DNA of 64,000 nucleotides from Unio delphinus (Eukaryota; Mollusca; Bivalvia; Unionida; Unionidae): contig JAQISU010000193.1 of NCBI GenBank assembly GCA_029339505.1, positions 2,263,501 to 2,327,500 of the forward strand, in the 5' to 3' direction. The notes under the pieces were generated by a model. It was not told where the DNA came from. It saw only the letters and a program-made list of their open reading frames with translations, and ran no database searches. Numbering within the stretch: the stretch's first letter is position 1; each line of letters begins with the position of its first letter. A program made the position numbers and the translations under genes. This document shows, piece by piece, positions 50,001-56,729 of the stretch.

Positions 50001-51089
50001 CAGCACAGCCTGGAAGAACGCGCCTTGACAGGAACGTGGGTGAGCGTGGAATTGTTTAAAGCTCTGGACCTGGGATACCAACTGTTAGAAGTGTACGAAA
50101 TTTATCACTTTCCCAAAACACAACAATACCGCAAGGGCAACGAGAGACAGAAAGGTATTTTTGCAGACTACGTGGATGCTTTTTTAAAACTAAAACAAGA
50201 AGCTAGTGGCTATCCTTCCTGGTGTCACACTCCCGAAGACCAAAAGATATTCAAAGAAAAATATCGGGAGCAGGAAGGTATCACTTTAGACCACATCGAG
50301 AAAAACGAAGGAAGGCGGTCGTTTGCCAAAGTGATGCTCAATTGCTTGTGGGGTAAAATGGCACAACGACCCTCTTTACCCAAGACGGAATATTTGTCCG
50401 AGCCGTCTCGCTACTTCCAGATGATTCACGACAAAACCAAAGTCATGAAACACGTGGACGTCATTCGTGAGGACTTGATCTTAGTCAATTACGAAGAAGA
50501 ACTAGACTTTGTAGAAGCCGACAAATTTGGAAATGTCATCATTGCGGCTTACGTGACAGCCCACGCTCGTTTAAAATTGTACGAAGTGTTAGAACTGTTA
50601 GGAGATCGTGTGTTGTATTTTGACACGGACAGTTGCATCTACATTCACCGACCGAACCAGTGTAACCCTGTCATCGAAGGAGACCGTTTAGGAGCCTGGA
50701 CCGATGAACATCCCAACGACAAGATTCTATGTTTTGCAAGTGGCGGTCCTAAAAATTACGGTTACGAATACCGAGACCCACAAGGAGAAATGCACACCGA
50801 ATGTAAAGTGAAAGGATTGACTCTCAATTATCGCACCAGTCGAGTGGTGAACTTTAACGTGCTACAAGAAGCCTTACAGTCGGGACAGGATGAAACGTTT
50901 CAAGTGACTACCCACGAACCGCACAAGATTGTCCGTTTACCTACACACCAAATCGTTAGCCGACCTTTGGAAAAAGTCTATCAAATCGTGTACCAAAAAA
51001 GAGTACGACTTCCCAATCACTTCACTCTCCCGTACGGTCACGTCGAAATTGGGCAGCATATAAAAAGGGACATTGTCCAAGACCAATAG
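47019..51089 (+). CDS. Protein-primed family B DNA polymerase (pPolB)
   Basis: A 1356-residue replicative polymerase, intact. The N-terminal third is basic and of unknown fold (possibly terminal-protein-like). Residues about 345-460 carry many CxxC/CxxH motifs suggesting zinc fingers. The 3'-5' exonuclease follows, with FFDFECM (D474, E476), HNFSGYDGQF (about 562) and YCRSDVDIL (about 690). Polymerase motifs are A LDVCSLYP (D915), B NCLWGK (about 1107, a variant of NxxYG) and C YFDTDS (D1202, D1204). Length and order match Polinton/adintovirus polymerases, which start synthesis from a protein bound to the terminal repeats. A TATA lies 47 bases upstream. It is the first of a long forward gene array. 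Confidence 0.95.
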   Translation: MKRPHHVVEKGKDSKRQKRNVSPSTVAEVLAQIHASDFEDDMSEPESTPKQSTSKQSAPPLVNPENYYHIRETEKRSSRKFRTTAYTYAVKFKDFKANVPLENTEGFITEVWDSVLTALKQQCQAKEDDRLRLSIHHDNLKSPVWIEFTSPSELTPSKVIDKIQHVQQSNDKFHITDGKATLFMTHVSLPEGTGRKKVLLVDSLRNMKRSLVRINNPQDQMCLARAIVVGQMYVNKNETIEWKRAWETIRQSDRAKQGSEAELLLQQAGISKDTPCGIPEMQKLQDVLAPRYTLKVHPQEVRGPLLFRGHDFKDGKYIHVYHHDGHFDTITSITGFLKFSYYCEKCDYGYNNREQHKHCGSKCEGCLASQPCLDKGQVRVHCPVCQRTFVSLTCYQQHLKMQGSQQKSTCQLLRLCPTCGQGIRTNSVKLHVCRGKKRCHICRQIVDLEHECFIQKYQPRPEDTQKKGNFIFFDFECMQETGIHIPNFCVAHRACEQCIQEPIFSHCPYCSKIPGGREKIFRGSNTLADFAQWILNPIDETWSPEDIERYGECHCHATVMAHNFSGYDGQFLLRYYAEQSTERPQVTLNGAKIISMQVGQVQFKDSMCYLAMPLSRMPKTFGMTEMAKGYFPHFFNTEANQHAILPHLPEVDDYDPDNMRNEQREAFHAWYQTHASGPFDFQEEMLKYCRSDVDILRRCCGKFRELFMEYGGIDPLKEACTIAKACSLVYRKRFMPENTLAVISPQTTNFVKRQYSVKALRWLHYLCDKEDKWIQHARNGGGEKTIGTYSVDGWNLENPKIVYEFNGCLFHGCPLCYPQRNTKNQFLQRTMEDLYQTTCQRRLKLEQQGYQVVEMWEHEYDLRLKTDPEFKRIVESYKWVDPLNPRDSLYGGRTNATCLLYQADEEKGKEIKYLDVCSLYPYVCKYCHFPVGHPELMTEHIDLDHIRQYEGLIKCKVLPPTDLYHPVLPHHCQGKLMFPLCRTCAETCNQDQPCQHSLEERALTGTWVSVELFKALDLGYQLLEVYEIYHFPKTQQYRKGNERQKGIFADYVDAFLKLKQEASGYPSWCHTPEDQKIFKEKYREQEGITLDHIEKNEGRRSFAKVMLNCLWGKMAQRPSLPKTEYLSEPSRYFQMIHDKTKVMKHVDVIREDLILVNYEEELDFVEADKFGNVIIAAYVTAHARLKLYEVLELLGDRVLYFDTDSCIYIHRPNQCNPVIEGDRLGAWTDEHPNDKILCFASGGPKNYGYEYRDPQGEMHTECKVKGLTLNYRTSRVVNFNVLQEALQSGQDETFQVTTHEPHKIVRLPTHQIVSRPLEKVYQIVYQKRVRLPNHFTLPYGHVEIGQHIKRDIVQDQ
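51058..51067 (+). promoter_or_regulatory. TATA box for the BIR gene
   Basis: ATATAAAAAG inside the last codons of the polymerase gene, 57 bases before ATG 51124. Confidence 0.6.
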
Positions 51090-51123
51090 TTCATTGTGAC
51101 TAACACAGCCAAGCGAAAAGAAG

Positions 51124-51789
51124 ATGAATCCATTTAAACAGACATCATTCAAGTTTGGGGATTGTAAAACAAATGTACCTTTCCAGAGTGTGAAAAGTAC
51201 TGGATGGATAAGACCTATGCATTGCAACGGAAGTTGTCCGGAAGGAAACTGTAAGTGTCATTGCGGTATGCACTGTAATTGCGTTACAAAGTGCGATGGT
51301 GAACCTTACGATTGTAGTGATGCCAGACGCTGTGACGTTAGCGATTCAGCTGGATATCGTGGGAACGTTGCTATGACTACTACCCCTATATCTACCGTGG
51401 AAAGTGATGCTGTGCGTGTCAACCCTGAGGGATGCGAAAGCGGTGCCACACGTTATCGTGGACTCCTAGGAATTTCACCGTACCTGCATCGAACAGAAGT
51501 GAGGAGAGTCGAATATTCGTTCCCGACGAGTTTGCCTGAATACTGTCACTTTAAAAGTCGATTTCAAACCTTCAAAGATAAATGGCCAAAATATCTGCCT
51601 GGACCAACTCCTGAAGAATTAGCCAGAGCTGGATTTTTCTACTTGGGCGAAGGAGATAAAGTCAAGTGTTTCAGTTGTGGTGTATCCATTTACGAGTGGG
51701 AACAGAAAGATTCCGCTTACTTGGAACATGCTCGATGGTCTCCGAATTGTCAATACCTACCTTTAGTAGGACCTAGTGATTGGAAGTGA
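51124..51789 (+). CDS. BIR-domain protein (IAP-like)
   Basis: A 221-residue protein. The N-terminal part (residues about 25-75) is unusually Cys-rich (NGSCPEGNCKCHCGMHCNC). The C-terminal 75 residues form a baculoviral IAP repeat: FKSRFQTFKDKWP, LARAGFFYLGEGDKVKCFSC, then HARWSPNC, giving the CX2C...HX6C zinc ligands and the GF(F/Y)Y motif. BIR proteins block caspases or serve mitosis. No RING domain is present, so ubiquitin ligase activity is not expected. Several animal DNA viruses carry single-BIR proteins to delay cell death; a host origin by capture is likely. Placed between polymerase and small accessory genes, with its own TATA. Confidence 0.85.
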   Translation: MNPFKQTSFKFGDCKTNVPFQSVKSTGWIRPMHCNGSCPEGNCKCHCGMHCNCVTKCDGEPYDCSDARRCDVSDSAGYRGNVAMTTTPISTVESDAVRVNPEGCESGATRYRGLLGISPYLHRTEVRRVEYSFPTSLPEYCHFKSRFQTFKDKWPKYLPGPTPEELARAGFFYLGEGDKVKCFSCGVSIYEWEQKDSAYLEHARWSPNCQYLPLVGPSDWK

Positions 51790-51801
51790 CACTACTACTC
51801 C

Positions 51802-52188
51802 ATGTCGTGTAACACGTCTAGACCAGTATATAAGCCCTCTCTAAAACATAATATTCAAGGATTACCATACGAATTGCAAGAGAAGATCTACAAGGACGTT
51901 TGGCAAGGTCTTGCTAAAGAAAAATCTCAATGCGTGACTGTAGAACATTTGTGTCGTGAAATTCACAAGAGGCAAGTGACAAAAATTAACCAACGTATTA
52001 GATTTCTCTGGATTAAGGGTATTTTTTTGCTCTGTTACCAATTTACTACGTTTACATCTGAAGATGTTGTGATCCTTCTTGACCGTTACCCTGAATGGCA
52101 GTGGGACGAAATTACACGTTATATTAATCACTTTTGCTTTTTGTGCAAATTTAATTCTGTGTTTAATTCTGGGTTGAATCTACACTGA
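51802..52188 (+). CDS. Small protein with F-box-like motif
   Basis: A 128-residue protein; the only Met is the first, so the start is fixed at 51802. Residues 18-32 (NIQGLPYELQEKIYKDVW) resemble the LPxELxxxI helix that opens F-box domains, which link targets to Skp1-Cullin ubiquitin ligases. The rest has no clear repeat, and an aromatic, hydrophobic segment (FLWIKGIFLLCYQF) might be buried helix. The assignment rests on one short motif and may be wrong. A TATATAAG at 51826 lies inside the frame and is not obviously this gene's promoter. Confidence 0.55.
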   Translation: MSCNTSRPVYKPSLKHNIQGLPYELQEKIYKDVWQGLAKEKSQCVTVEHLCREIHKRQVTKINQRIRFLWIKGIFLLCYQFTTFTSEDVVILLDRYPEWQWDEITRYINHFCFLCKFNSVFNSGLNLH

Positions 52189-52228
52189 TAGTCTTCGACC
52201 TAAAAAAGAAGTATAAAAGAGAACGACC

Positions 52229-52447
52229 ATGCCACAACCTTTATCATTGGTGATCCAACAGATTCCGTGGAAGGATATCAATGAGAAGATTCACACGGTG
52301 AAAGATTACGAACACTTATTGCAAGAACTGTACCCTATGAATTGGGGTCGACGTGTCGTGTGTGTTTTAGTGACTTGCTTTCTAGGATTTCGTTTACCTG
52401 TCGATTCCTTGTGGACACTTTACGAACACTACCTATCAAAAAAATAA
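52229..52447 (+). CDS. Small protein of unknown function, element C
   Basis: A 72-residue protein from ATG 52229 (MPQPLSLVIQQIPW) with a hydrophobic centre (VVCVLVTCFLGF) that might cross a membrane. A TATAAAAG box (52212-52220) sits only about 10 bases before the ATG, too close if transcription begins 30 bases after the TATA. So either translation uses a read-through transcript or the box serves the next gene. No family recognised. Confidence 0.5.
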   Translation: MPQPLSLVIQQIPWKDINEKIHTVKDYEHLLQELYPMNWGRRVVCVLVTCFLGFRLPVDSLWTLYEHYLSKK

Positions 52448-52453
52448 GACGGT

Positions 52454-52702
52454 ATGGTGACTCCTTTAAATGTCCACGAGAGACTTATTCTGTTCAAAGC
52501 CTTGCGCTTTCATCTGGATACGTCTCGACCTCTCCAAGAAAAAAAGATTCGTCAACTTTTACGTACGGAAGCAGTGTACGAAGATGTGTGTGTAGCTTGT
52601 GATTTACACCCTCATTGGACAGATGTACGTGACTGGAAAAGTTGGGATTTTGAGGCTTGGACAAACGATGCATCCCATTATGCCCAAGCGCTGTGTTCCT
52701 AA
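52454..52702 (+). CDS. Small protein of unknown function, element C
   Basis: An 82-residue protein starting 7 bases after the previous stop (MVTPLNVHERL). Mixed helical composition, with CVACDLHPHWTD containing a Cys/His cluster that could bind metal. It overlaps the next gene by 23 bases. No known family. Compact packing with neighbours supports that it is real. Confidence 0.5.
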   Translation: MVTPLNVHERLILFKALRFHLDTSRPLQEKKIRQLLRTEAVYEDVCVACDLHPHWTDVRDWKSWDFEAWTNDASHYAQALCS

Positions 52703-53048
52703 AATTCATCGTCGAGTGAAAAAAGTCACTTTTAAACCTGTGTTAGTGACAGTACCAGAAGAAGAGAAAGAATCTGTCACCGAAGACAATCCCTCTGTTC
52801 AAGACAAAACTGTCATGGACATTTCCCCACAAAGACCCTTTCGAGAGGACACGTATGTGACTATACCCCCTGTAGAGGAGACTATAAGAACATTACACAC
52901 TACCTCTAGGAGACGTTTGTTACCCAACAAAGAATGTTGTACAGTGACTTGTTTATATGCCACTTTGATCGTTTCCCTGTGTCTTTTATTCCTGTATTTA
53001 TCTATTTGGCTTTTATGTATTTTTGTCTTTCGTGTTGTTCGAATTTAA
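52680..53048 (+). CDS. Single-pass membrane protein, element C
   Basis: A 122-residue protein taken from ATG 52680 (MPKRCVPKIHRRVKK); 52668 and 52623 are alternative starts. A basic N-terminus and an acidic, proline- and threonine-rich middle lead to a strong C-terminal membrane helix (LYATLIVSLCLLFLYLSIWL). This suggests a tail-anchored protein with most of the chain in the cytosol. Function unknown. AATAAA at 53059 may be the poly(A) signal. Confidence 0.6.
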   Translation: MPKRCVPKIHRRVKKVTFKPVLVTVPEEEKESVTEDNPSVQDKTVMDISPQRPFREDTYVTIPPVEETIRTLHTTSRRRLLPNKECCTVTCLYATLIVSLCLLFLYLSIWLLCIFVFRVVRI

Positions 53049-53058
53049 ACATGCATTC

Positions 53059-53064
53059 AAATAA
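53059..53064 (+). terminator. Poly(A) signal AATAAA
   Basis: A canonical hexamer 11 bases after the stop of the membrane protein gene and just before the ATPase promoter. It may close the transcripts of the small-gene cluster. Confidence 0.5.
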
Positions 53065-53081
53065 ACGTGTCTTGAAAAAAG

Positions 53082-53090
53082 TATAAAAAC
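53082..53090 (+). promoter_or_regulatory. TATA box for the packaging ATPase
   Basis: TATAAAAAC preceded by AAAAAAG, 51 bases before ATG 53141. The sequence AAAAAA-TATAAAAAC recurs at 53890-53904 before the next gene. Confidence 0.65.
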
Positions 53091-53140
53091 CTCTTGTCTA
53101 GTCTGTTTTTGTGTCAATACTGTCATACCACTACACGACT

Positions 53141-53872
53141 ATGGCTCACTCTACTCTTTCTACTACTCCTTCCTCCTCCACATTCAAAGTCATTGACGAA
53201 CACTTAGATCAGGCTAGTTGGAAAGCCTTGTATCTTCGTCATCCTTTTAACATGTTAATTGCTGGACCGAGCGGTTCAGGCAAAACCGAATTTGTCAAAC
53301 GTTTGATCGAACATAAACATCATTTGATCGATCGTCCACCTCAACGCATCGTGTGGTGTTACAAAGAGTGGCAATCGGCATACAGCCTCTTGCAAGAAAG
53401 TCAAGGTGATTCCATTGTGTTTGTAGCAGGCATTCCTAAAGAAGACGAAGGGATCGTGTCTGACCCTAGTCAAACTCATTGGGTTATTTTTGACGACATG
53501 TTAGGAGAAGACGAAGAAGAAATTAAACTATGGTTTACGCGTAAAGGGCATCATCGTAATGCCAGTGTCATTTACATTACACAAAATTTATTTCAACAAA
53601 GTAAAGCCCATCGTACCATTAGTCTTAATGCTCATTACGTGGTCTTGTTTAAAAGTCCTCGAGATAAATCACAAGTGCAAGTTTTAGCCAAACAGTTAGG
53701 AACACCTTGGCTAACTCATGCGTACGATGATGCCACTCAAATGCCACACGCCTATTTACTCGTGGATTTAAAACCCACTACTCCTGATTATTTGCGATTT
53801 CGTACCGATTTGTTTCACGACTGGTGTCAAGATGGAGGACCTGTCGTGTACACGTCCTCCTCGTCGACATAA
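53141..53872 (+). CDS. FtsK/HerA-type genome packaging ATPase (A32-like)
   Basis: A 243-residue motor that drives viral DNA into preformed capsids. The start MAHSTLSTT lies 51 bases after a TATA box; upstream in-frame codons are non-ATG. Walker A is AGPSGSGKTEF (about residues 41-51), Walker B is WVIFDDML (D118, D119), followed by the family signature WFTRKGHHRNASVIYITQNLF, in which the Gln is the sensor residue. Length is typical for Polinton and poxvirus A32 ATPases. It lies between the accessory cluster and the core-protein genes. Note that the homologue in element A has a very similar domain plan but lies on the opposite strand of its element. Confidence 0.93.
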   Translation: MAHSTLSTTPSSSTFKVIDEHLDQASWKALYLRHPFNMLIAGPSGSGKTEFVKRLIEHKHHLIDRPPQRIVWCYKEWQSAYSLLQESQGDSIVFVAGIPKEDEGIVSDPSQTHWVIFDDMLGEDEEEIKLWFTRKGHHRNASVIYITQNLFQQSKAHRTISLNAHYVVLFKSPRDKSQVQVLAKQLGTPWLTHAYDDATQMPHAYLLVDLKPTTPDYLRFRTDLFHDWCQDGGPVVYTSSSST

Positions 53873-53895
53873 CACTATGAAGCACTAAAAAAATC

Positions 53896-53904
53896 TATAA
53901 AAAC
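53896..53904 (+). promoter_or_regulatory. TATA box for the basic core protein gene
   Basis: TATAAAAAC, 38 bases before ATG 53942. Confidence 0.65.
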
Positions 53905-53941
53905 CTTGGGTTACTTTGACCTGGTCTCATACATCGTCAAC

Positions 53942-54841
53942 ATGACGTCCCTTCAGTCTCATCTTCCCATCAAATTGATTCGTGCCTTGTACGGCATCAG
54001 TCGCGAAAAAAATCCACAAAGACGTGCTCACGTCTTAGAAGCCAGTCTCAAAGAAGTCTTACGATGGTTTACGGTGACAGCACGTCAAATACTGCAAGGC
54101 ATCATTCACATTCCACATCAAACCAAACGCTTTTTTGACAGAAACAAAGTAGCCTTGACGCAACTGGCCAATCCTCGCATCGACACTCACACCAAAAAGC
54201 AAATCATATTGAAACCTGGAGGTAGTGGTTCTCTAGGAGGTGTCATCATTCGTTCCCTTTTAAAATGGGATCCCAATACTCCCAAAGTTCACCCCAAGAA
54301 GAAAACAAAAAAAGCCAAACAAACCCCTAAGAAAAAGAACAAGGGTGCCAAGACCAAAACACAGAAAAAGAAAAGTCCACAGACAAAAGCGGTCACCCGC
54401 AAGAAAGGCACTTCGGCCAGGACACAACCTTACCTTCGTCAACCACGACCTGTAAGAAAAGATCTACAAGGACGTTTGGCAGGGACTACGTTGCCAGTAG
54501 CCTCAGGGGCTGTCACTTCTCCGTTGCGGGTGATGCCAGCCAAACCCAATTTGACACCCGTTTTTCCTAATTTGATGAAACATTGGAAATCTGCGTCTCC
54601 CAAAACGTCTCCTCCACCGGTGACACCCTCGTCCACATTAGCGGCAGTAGCAGCTGCTCACAAAGTACCTGCCCCGAAAGTGAAAGTCCAAGAAAGATCT
54701 GGCATGTTAAAGAGTTTACTAGATTTGTCCAAACAAGAACTGTCCCGATTGAGTCCGTTGCGAACCCCTTCACGACGTGTGTTACCTGCCATGAAGTTGA
54801 TACGACGCAAAGATAATCAGTGGCGACGCATTCCAGTATAA
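53942..54841 (+). CDS. Large basic virion core-like protein
   Basis: A 299-residue protein from ATG 53942 (MTSLQSHLPIKL). The N-terminal 110 residues are helical and include VTARQILQGIIH. A Gly-rich turn (GGSGSLGGVIIRSLLKW) follows, then a very Lys-rich part (KKKTKKAKQTPKKKNKG) and a Pro/Ala-rich tail. This layout resembles DNA-condensing core proteins of adenovirus-like viruses, so packing DNA in the particle is likely, but sequence identity to a named family cannot be judged by eye. It follows the ATPase closely. Confidence 0.65.
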   Translation: MTSLQSHLPIKLIRALYGISREKNPQRRAHVLEASLKEVLRWFTVTARQILQGIIHIPHQTKRFFDRNKVALTQLANPRIDTHTKKQIILKPGGSGSLGGVIIRSLLKWDPNTPKVHPKKKTKKAKQTPKKKNKGAKTKTQKKKSPQTKAVTRKKGTSARTQPYLRQPRPVRKDLQGRLAGTTLPVASGAVTSPLRVMPAKPNLTPVFPNLMKHWKSASPKTSPPPVTPSSTLAAVAAAHKVPAPKVKVQERSGMLKSLLDLSKQELSRLSPLRTPSRRVLPAMKLIRRKDNQWRRIPV

Positions 54842-54845
54842 AAAT
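54837..54845 (+). promoter_or_regulatory. TATA box for the small basic protein gene
   Basis: TATAAAAAT overlapping the stop codon of the preceding gene, 63 bases before ATG 54908. Confidence 0.55.
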
Positions 54846-54907
54846 ATGACTTGAAGACCACGACGTCAATCAGTATTTTTTTCTGTACCACTACTGAACA
54901 CTCAAGA

Positions 54908-55132
54908 ATGACTCCTCAAAAACGTGCACACCATCACTACCCTCGATTTTCTGCTGCCCAAAAAGGAGCTGGAAAAAGACAATCTCGTCATCGTACCAAA
55001 GGCTTAAAAACCAAACATCGACGTCCTTTCCTCCAAAGACGTAGTCTTTTAAAGAAAAAGAAGAGTCACCAAAATGGAGGATCCTTTGGTAATTTTGTGA
55101 AAGACATTGTTACCTTTTTGACGAAGCGGTAG
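54908..55132 (+). CDS. Small highly basic protein
   Basis: A 74-residue, Arg/Lys/His-rich protein (MTPQKRAHHHYPRFSAAQ, later RRSLLKKKKSHQNGG) with a short hydrophobic C-terminus (FGNFVKDIVTFLTK). It lacks the VRQKKKMLVQRGGF block of the next two genes but has similar size, charge and position. It is probably a virion core protein. The start is set by the TATA at 54837. Confidence 0.6.
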   Translation: MTPQKRAHHHYPRFSAAQKGAGKRQSRHRTKGLKTKHRRPFLQRRSLLKKKKSHQNGGSFGNFVKDIVTFLTKR

Positions 55133-55146
55133 TTCCCCAAAAAGTA

Positions 55147-55154
55147 GATAAAAG
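55147..55154 (+). promoter_or_regulatory. GATAAAAG box before the first pX-like gene
   Basis: GATAAAAG, 55 bases before ATG 55209. The stretch from here to the ATG is closely repeated at 55435-55496. Confidence 0.6.
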
Positions 55155-55208
55155 AGAGTGTGTACCAAGTCATTGACACTAGTAATATTGTGAAACGAAC
55201 AAGCAAAG

Positions 55209-55439
55209 ATGTCACCTCGCAGAAAACATTCTTCTTCACCCCACAAAGGAAAGAAAAGGAAAGGACGTTTAGCCAAACATCGACACGTTCATCGTCCAAA
55301 GGCCCAAAAGAAAATATCCGTCCGTCAAAAGAAAAAGATGCTGGTGCAACGCGGAGGATTTTTCCTACCCCATGATCTCTTTCCAGAAAAAGTGATACCA
55401 CTTATAAATCAAGTGATGGCACAACAAAAAAAAAGATAA
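55209..55439 (+). CDS. pX-like core protein, short paralogue
   Basis: A 76-residue basic protein: MSPRRKHSSSPHKGKKRKG, then AKHRHVHRP, then VRQKKKMLVQRGGF. The last block is the conserved end of a Polinton/adintovirus core protein compared with adenovirus pX (mu). Compared with the next gene it shares start and end but lacks about 70 middle residues, as if made by duplication and an internal deletion. The C-terminus is less hydrophobic. It may compete with or tune the full protein in the particle. Confidence 0.75.
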   Translation: MSPRRKHSSSPHKGKKRKGRLAKHRHVHRPKAQKKISVRQKKKMLVQRGGFFLPHDLFPEKVIPLINQVMAQQKKR

Positions 55440-55442
55440 AAG
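55435..55442 (+). promoter_or_regulatory. GATAAAAG box before the second pX-like gene
   Basis: GATAAAAG overlapping the stop of the previous gene, 55 bases before ATG 55497, the same spacing as its duplicate. Confidence 0.6.
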
Positions 55443-55496
55443 AGGGTGTGTTTCAAGTCATGGACGTCAGTGGTATTGTGGAACGAACAAGCAAAG

Positions 55497-55949
55497 ATGT
55501 CACCTCGCAGAAAATATTTTTCTACACCTCACAAAGGAAAGAAAAAGAAAGGACTACCTCCTCGTTTGGTCAAACACGGAGACGTGTTGTCTGTCCTGTC
55601 CAAAGCCTCTCCACCCATGCGAAAACAAATCATTAAAACGGCTTCCAAAGATGTCATCGATACCGTGTGCGAATGTTGTTTGAATGTCTTGAAAGGCACG
55701 ATACCTTTGTCTTCACACCAGAAAAAATGCTTAGCCAAACATCGACACGTTCTTCGTCAAATGGTCCAAAAGAAAATACCCGTCCGTCAAAAGAAAAAAA
55801 TGTTGGTGCAACGCGGAGGATTTTTACCTTTTCTTCTTCCTGTGTTGGGAGGATTAGCGAAATCCGGTATCCTATCCAGCATATTACCAGGTTTTTTACA
55901 AGGGATGTCCCCAGGGATGCACCAAGGGATGGCCCCAAGGTATGGGTAG
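55497..55949 (+). CDS. pX-like core protein, full length
   Basis: A 150-residue protein. The start MSPRRKYFSTPHKGKKKKG matches its paralogue. The central part is helical with a conserved Cys pair (SKASPPMRKQIIKTASKD, then VCECCLNVLKGTIPLS), a pattern found in adintovirus pX-type proteins. The block VRQKKKMLVQRGGF and a hydrophobic Gly/Met-rich tail (LPVLGGLAKSGILSSILPGF) follow. The tail could insert in membranes or be removed by the protease; a GG pair after LVQR is a plausible adenain-type cleavage context. Core or capsid-lining role is inferred. Confidence 0.82.
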   Translation: MSPRRKYFSTPHKGKKKKGLPPRLVKHGDVLSVLSKASPPMRKQIIKTASKDVIDTVCECCLNVLKGTIPLSSHQKKCLAKHRHVLRQMVQKKIPVRQKKKMLVQRGGFLPFLLPVLGGLAKSGILSSILPGFLQGMSPGMHQGMAPRYG

Positions 55950-55972
55950 CAATATGTATGATCCTTCCAGAA

Positions 55973-55980
55973 GATAAAAG
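55973..55980 (+). promoter_or_regulatory. GATAAAAG box that decides the next start
   Basis: It lies only 7 bases before ATG 55987 but 46 bases before ATG 56026. The other element C genes have 38-63 bases, so 56026 is the better start. Confidence 0.6.
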
Positions 55981-56025
55981 GGATCCATGAAGCACCACGA
56001 TCTCAGACGTAACCTTTGGAAGCCC

Positions 56026-56721
56026 ATGGAAGGACGAAAACTGACTTTGGTTCCTTACAAACGATGGATGGAATACCATCGTTGGCAAGAACAACGTACC
56101 CCCCATTTACCACCCAATCCTGATTTGAACGAGATGTCCCAATTACAACACGAATTGCAATCCTTGCTGCATCGCCACGATTTGTCCGAAACCGAAAAAT
56201 CGCAAAAGTACGGTCAACTTCTGCAACGACTACAACTCTTTCATCGAAAAGCTGTGGAACAAACAGCTCTACCCACACTGTCCGATTTGAAGGCACTAAT
56301 GAATAATCCGTCGCCTTTACCCTCTACAGTAGCCAAAACAGACGTCACCCCACCATTACCCAAGGAAGAAAAAAAAACCCATGATCTCTTTCAAACACCC
56401 ACTCCTACTCCCATTCCGAGTAAGATTGCCGCTTCCTTATTGACCCCTTCTCCCACGCCCCAACGAGAAGAACTCAAAACGTGGGTTAAAAAGATGATGG
56501 CTACTCCTGCTTCAACAGAAGTGAAAAAGAAAGAAAGGAAACCAGAAGTGAGAAAAGAAAAGAAGACCAAAGCTATCTCATTACCTCCGCCACCACCACC
56601 ACCACCACCAGCACCCTCGACGTCAACTCCTGTGGCACATCGGACACGTAAAACCGTTTCCAAACAACCCGCATTTCGTCCCACCCAAAGCAATATCCTC
56701 GAAGAGTGGGTCACTTATTAA
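56026..56721 (+). CDS. Virion-associated protein with proline-rich tail
   Basis: A 231-residue protein from ATG 56026 (MEGRKLTLVPYKRWMEY); the longer form from 55987 would have 244. The N-terminal motif 'KLxLVPYxxW' followed by a helical hairpin (LQHELQSLLHRHDLSETEK) is typical for a conserved Polinton/adintovirus protein of unknown function that sits beside pX and integrase. The second half is low-complexity: repeated PTP, a KKKERKPEVRKEKK stretch and a run of nine prolines. The last residues (FRPTQSNILEEWVTY) look conserved. Probably a structural protein. Confidence 0.65.
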   Translation: MEGRKLTLVPYKRWMEYHRWQEQRTPHLPPNPDLNEMSQLQHELQSLLHRHDLSETEKSQKYGQLLQRLQLFHRKAVEQTALPTLSDLKALMNNPSPLPSTVAKTDVTPPLPKEEKKTHDLFQTPTPTPIPSKIAASLLTPSPTPQREELKTWVKKMMATPASTEVKKKERKPEVRKEKKTKAISLPPPPPPPPPAPSTSTPVAHRTRKTVSKQPAFRPTQSNILEEWVTY

Positions 56722-56729
56722 CCTAAACC

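Noticed and set aside
55987..56025. Upstream ATG of the proline-rich virion protein
   Set aside because: It is only 7 bases after the GATAAAAG box, upstream of the expected transcription start. ATG 56026 has the usual 46-base spacing and starts at the conserved-looking motif.
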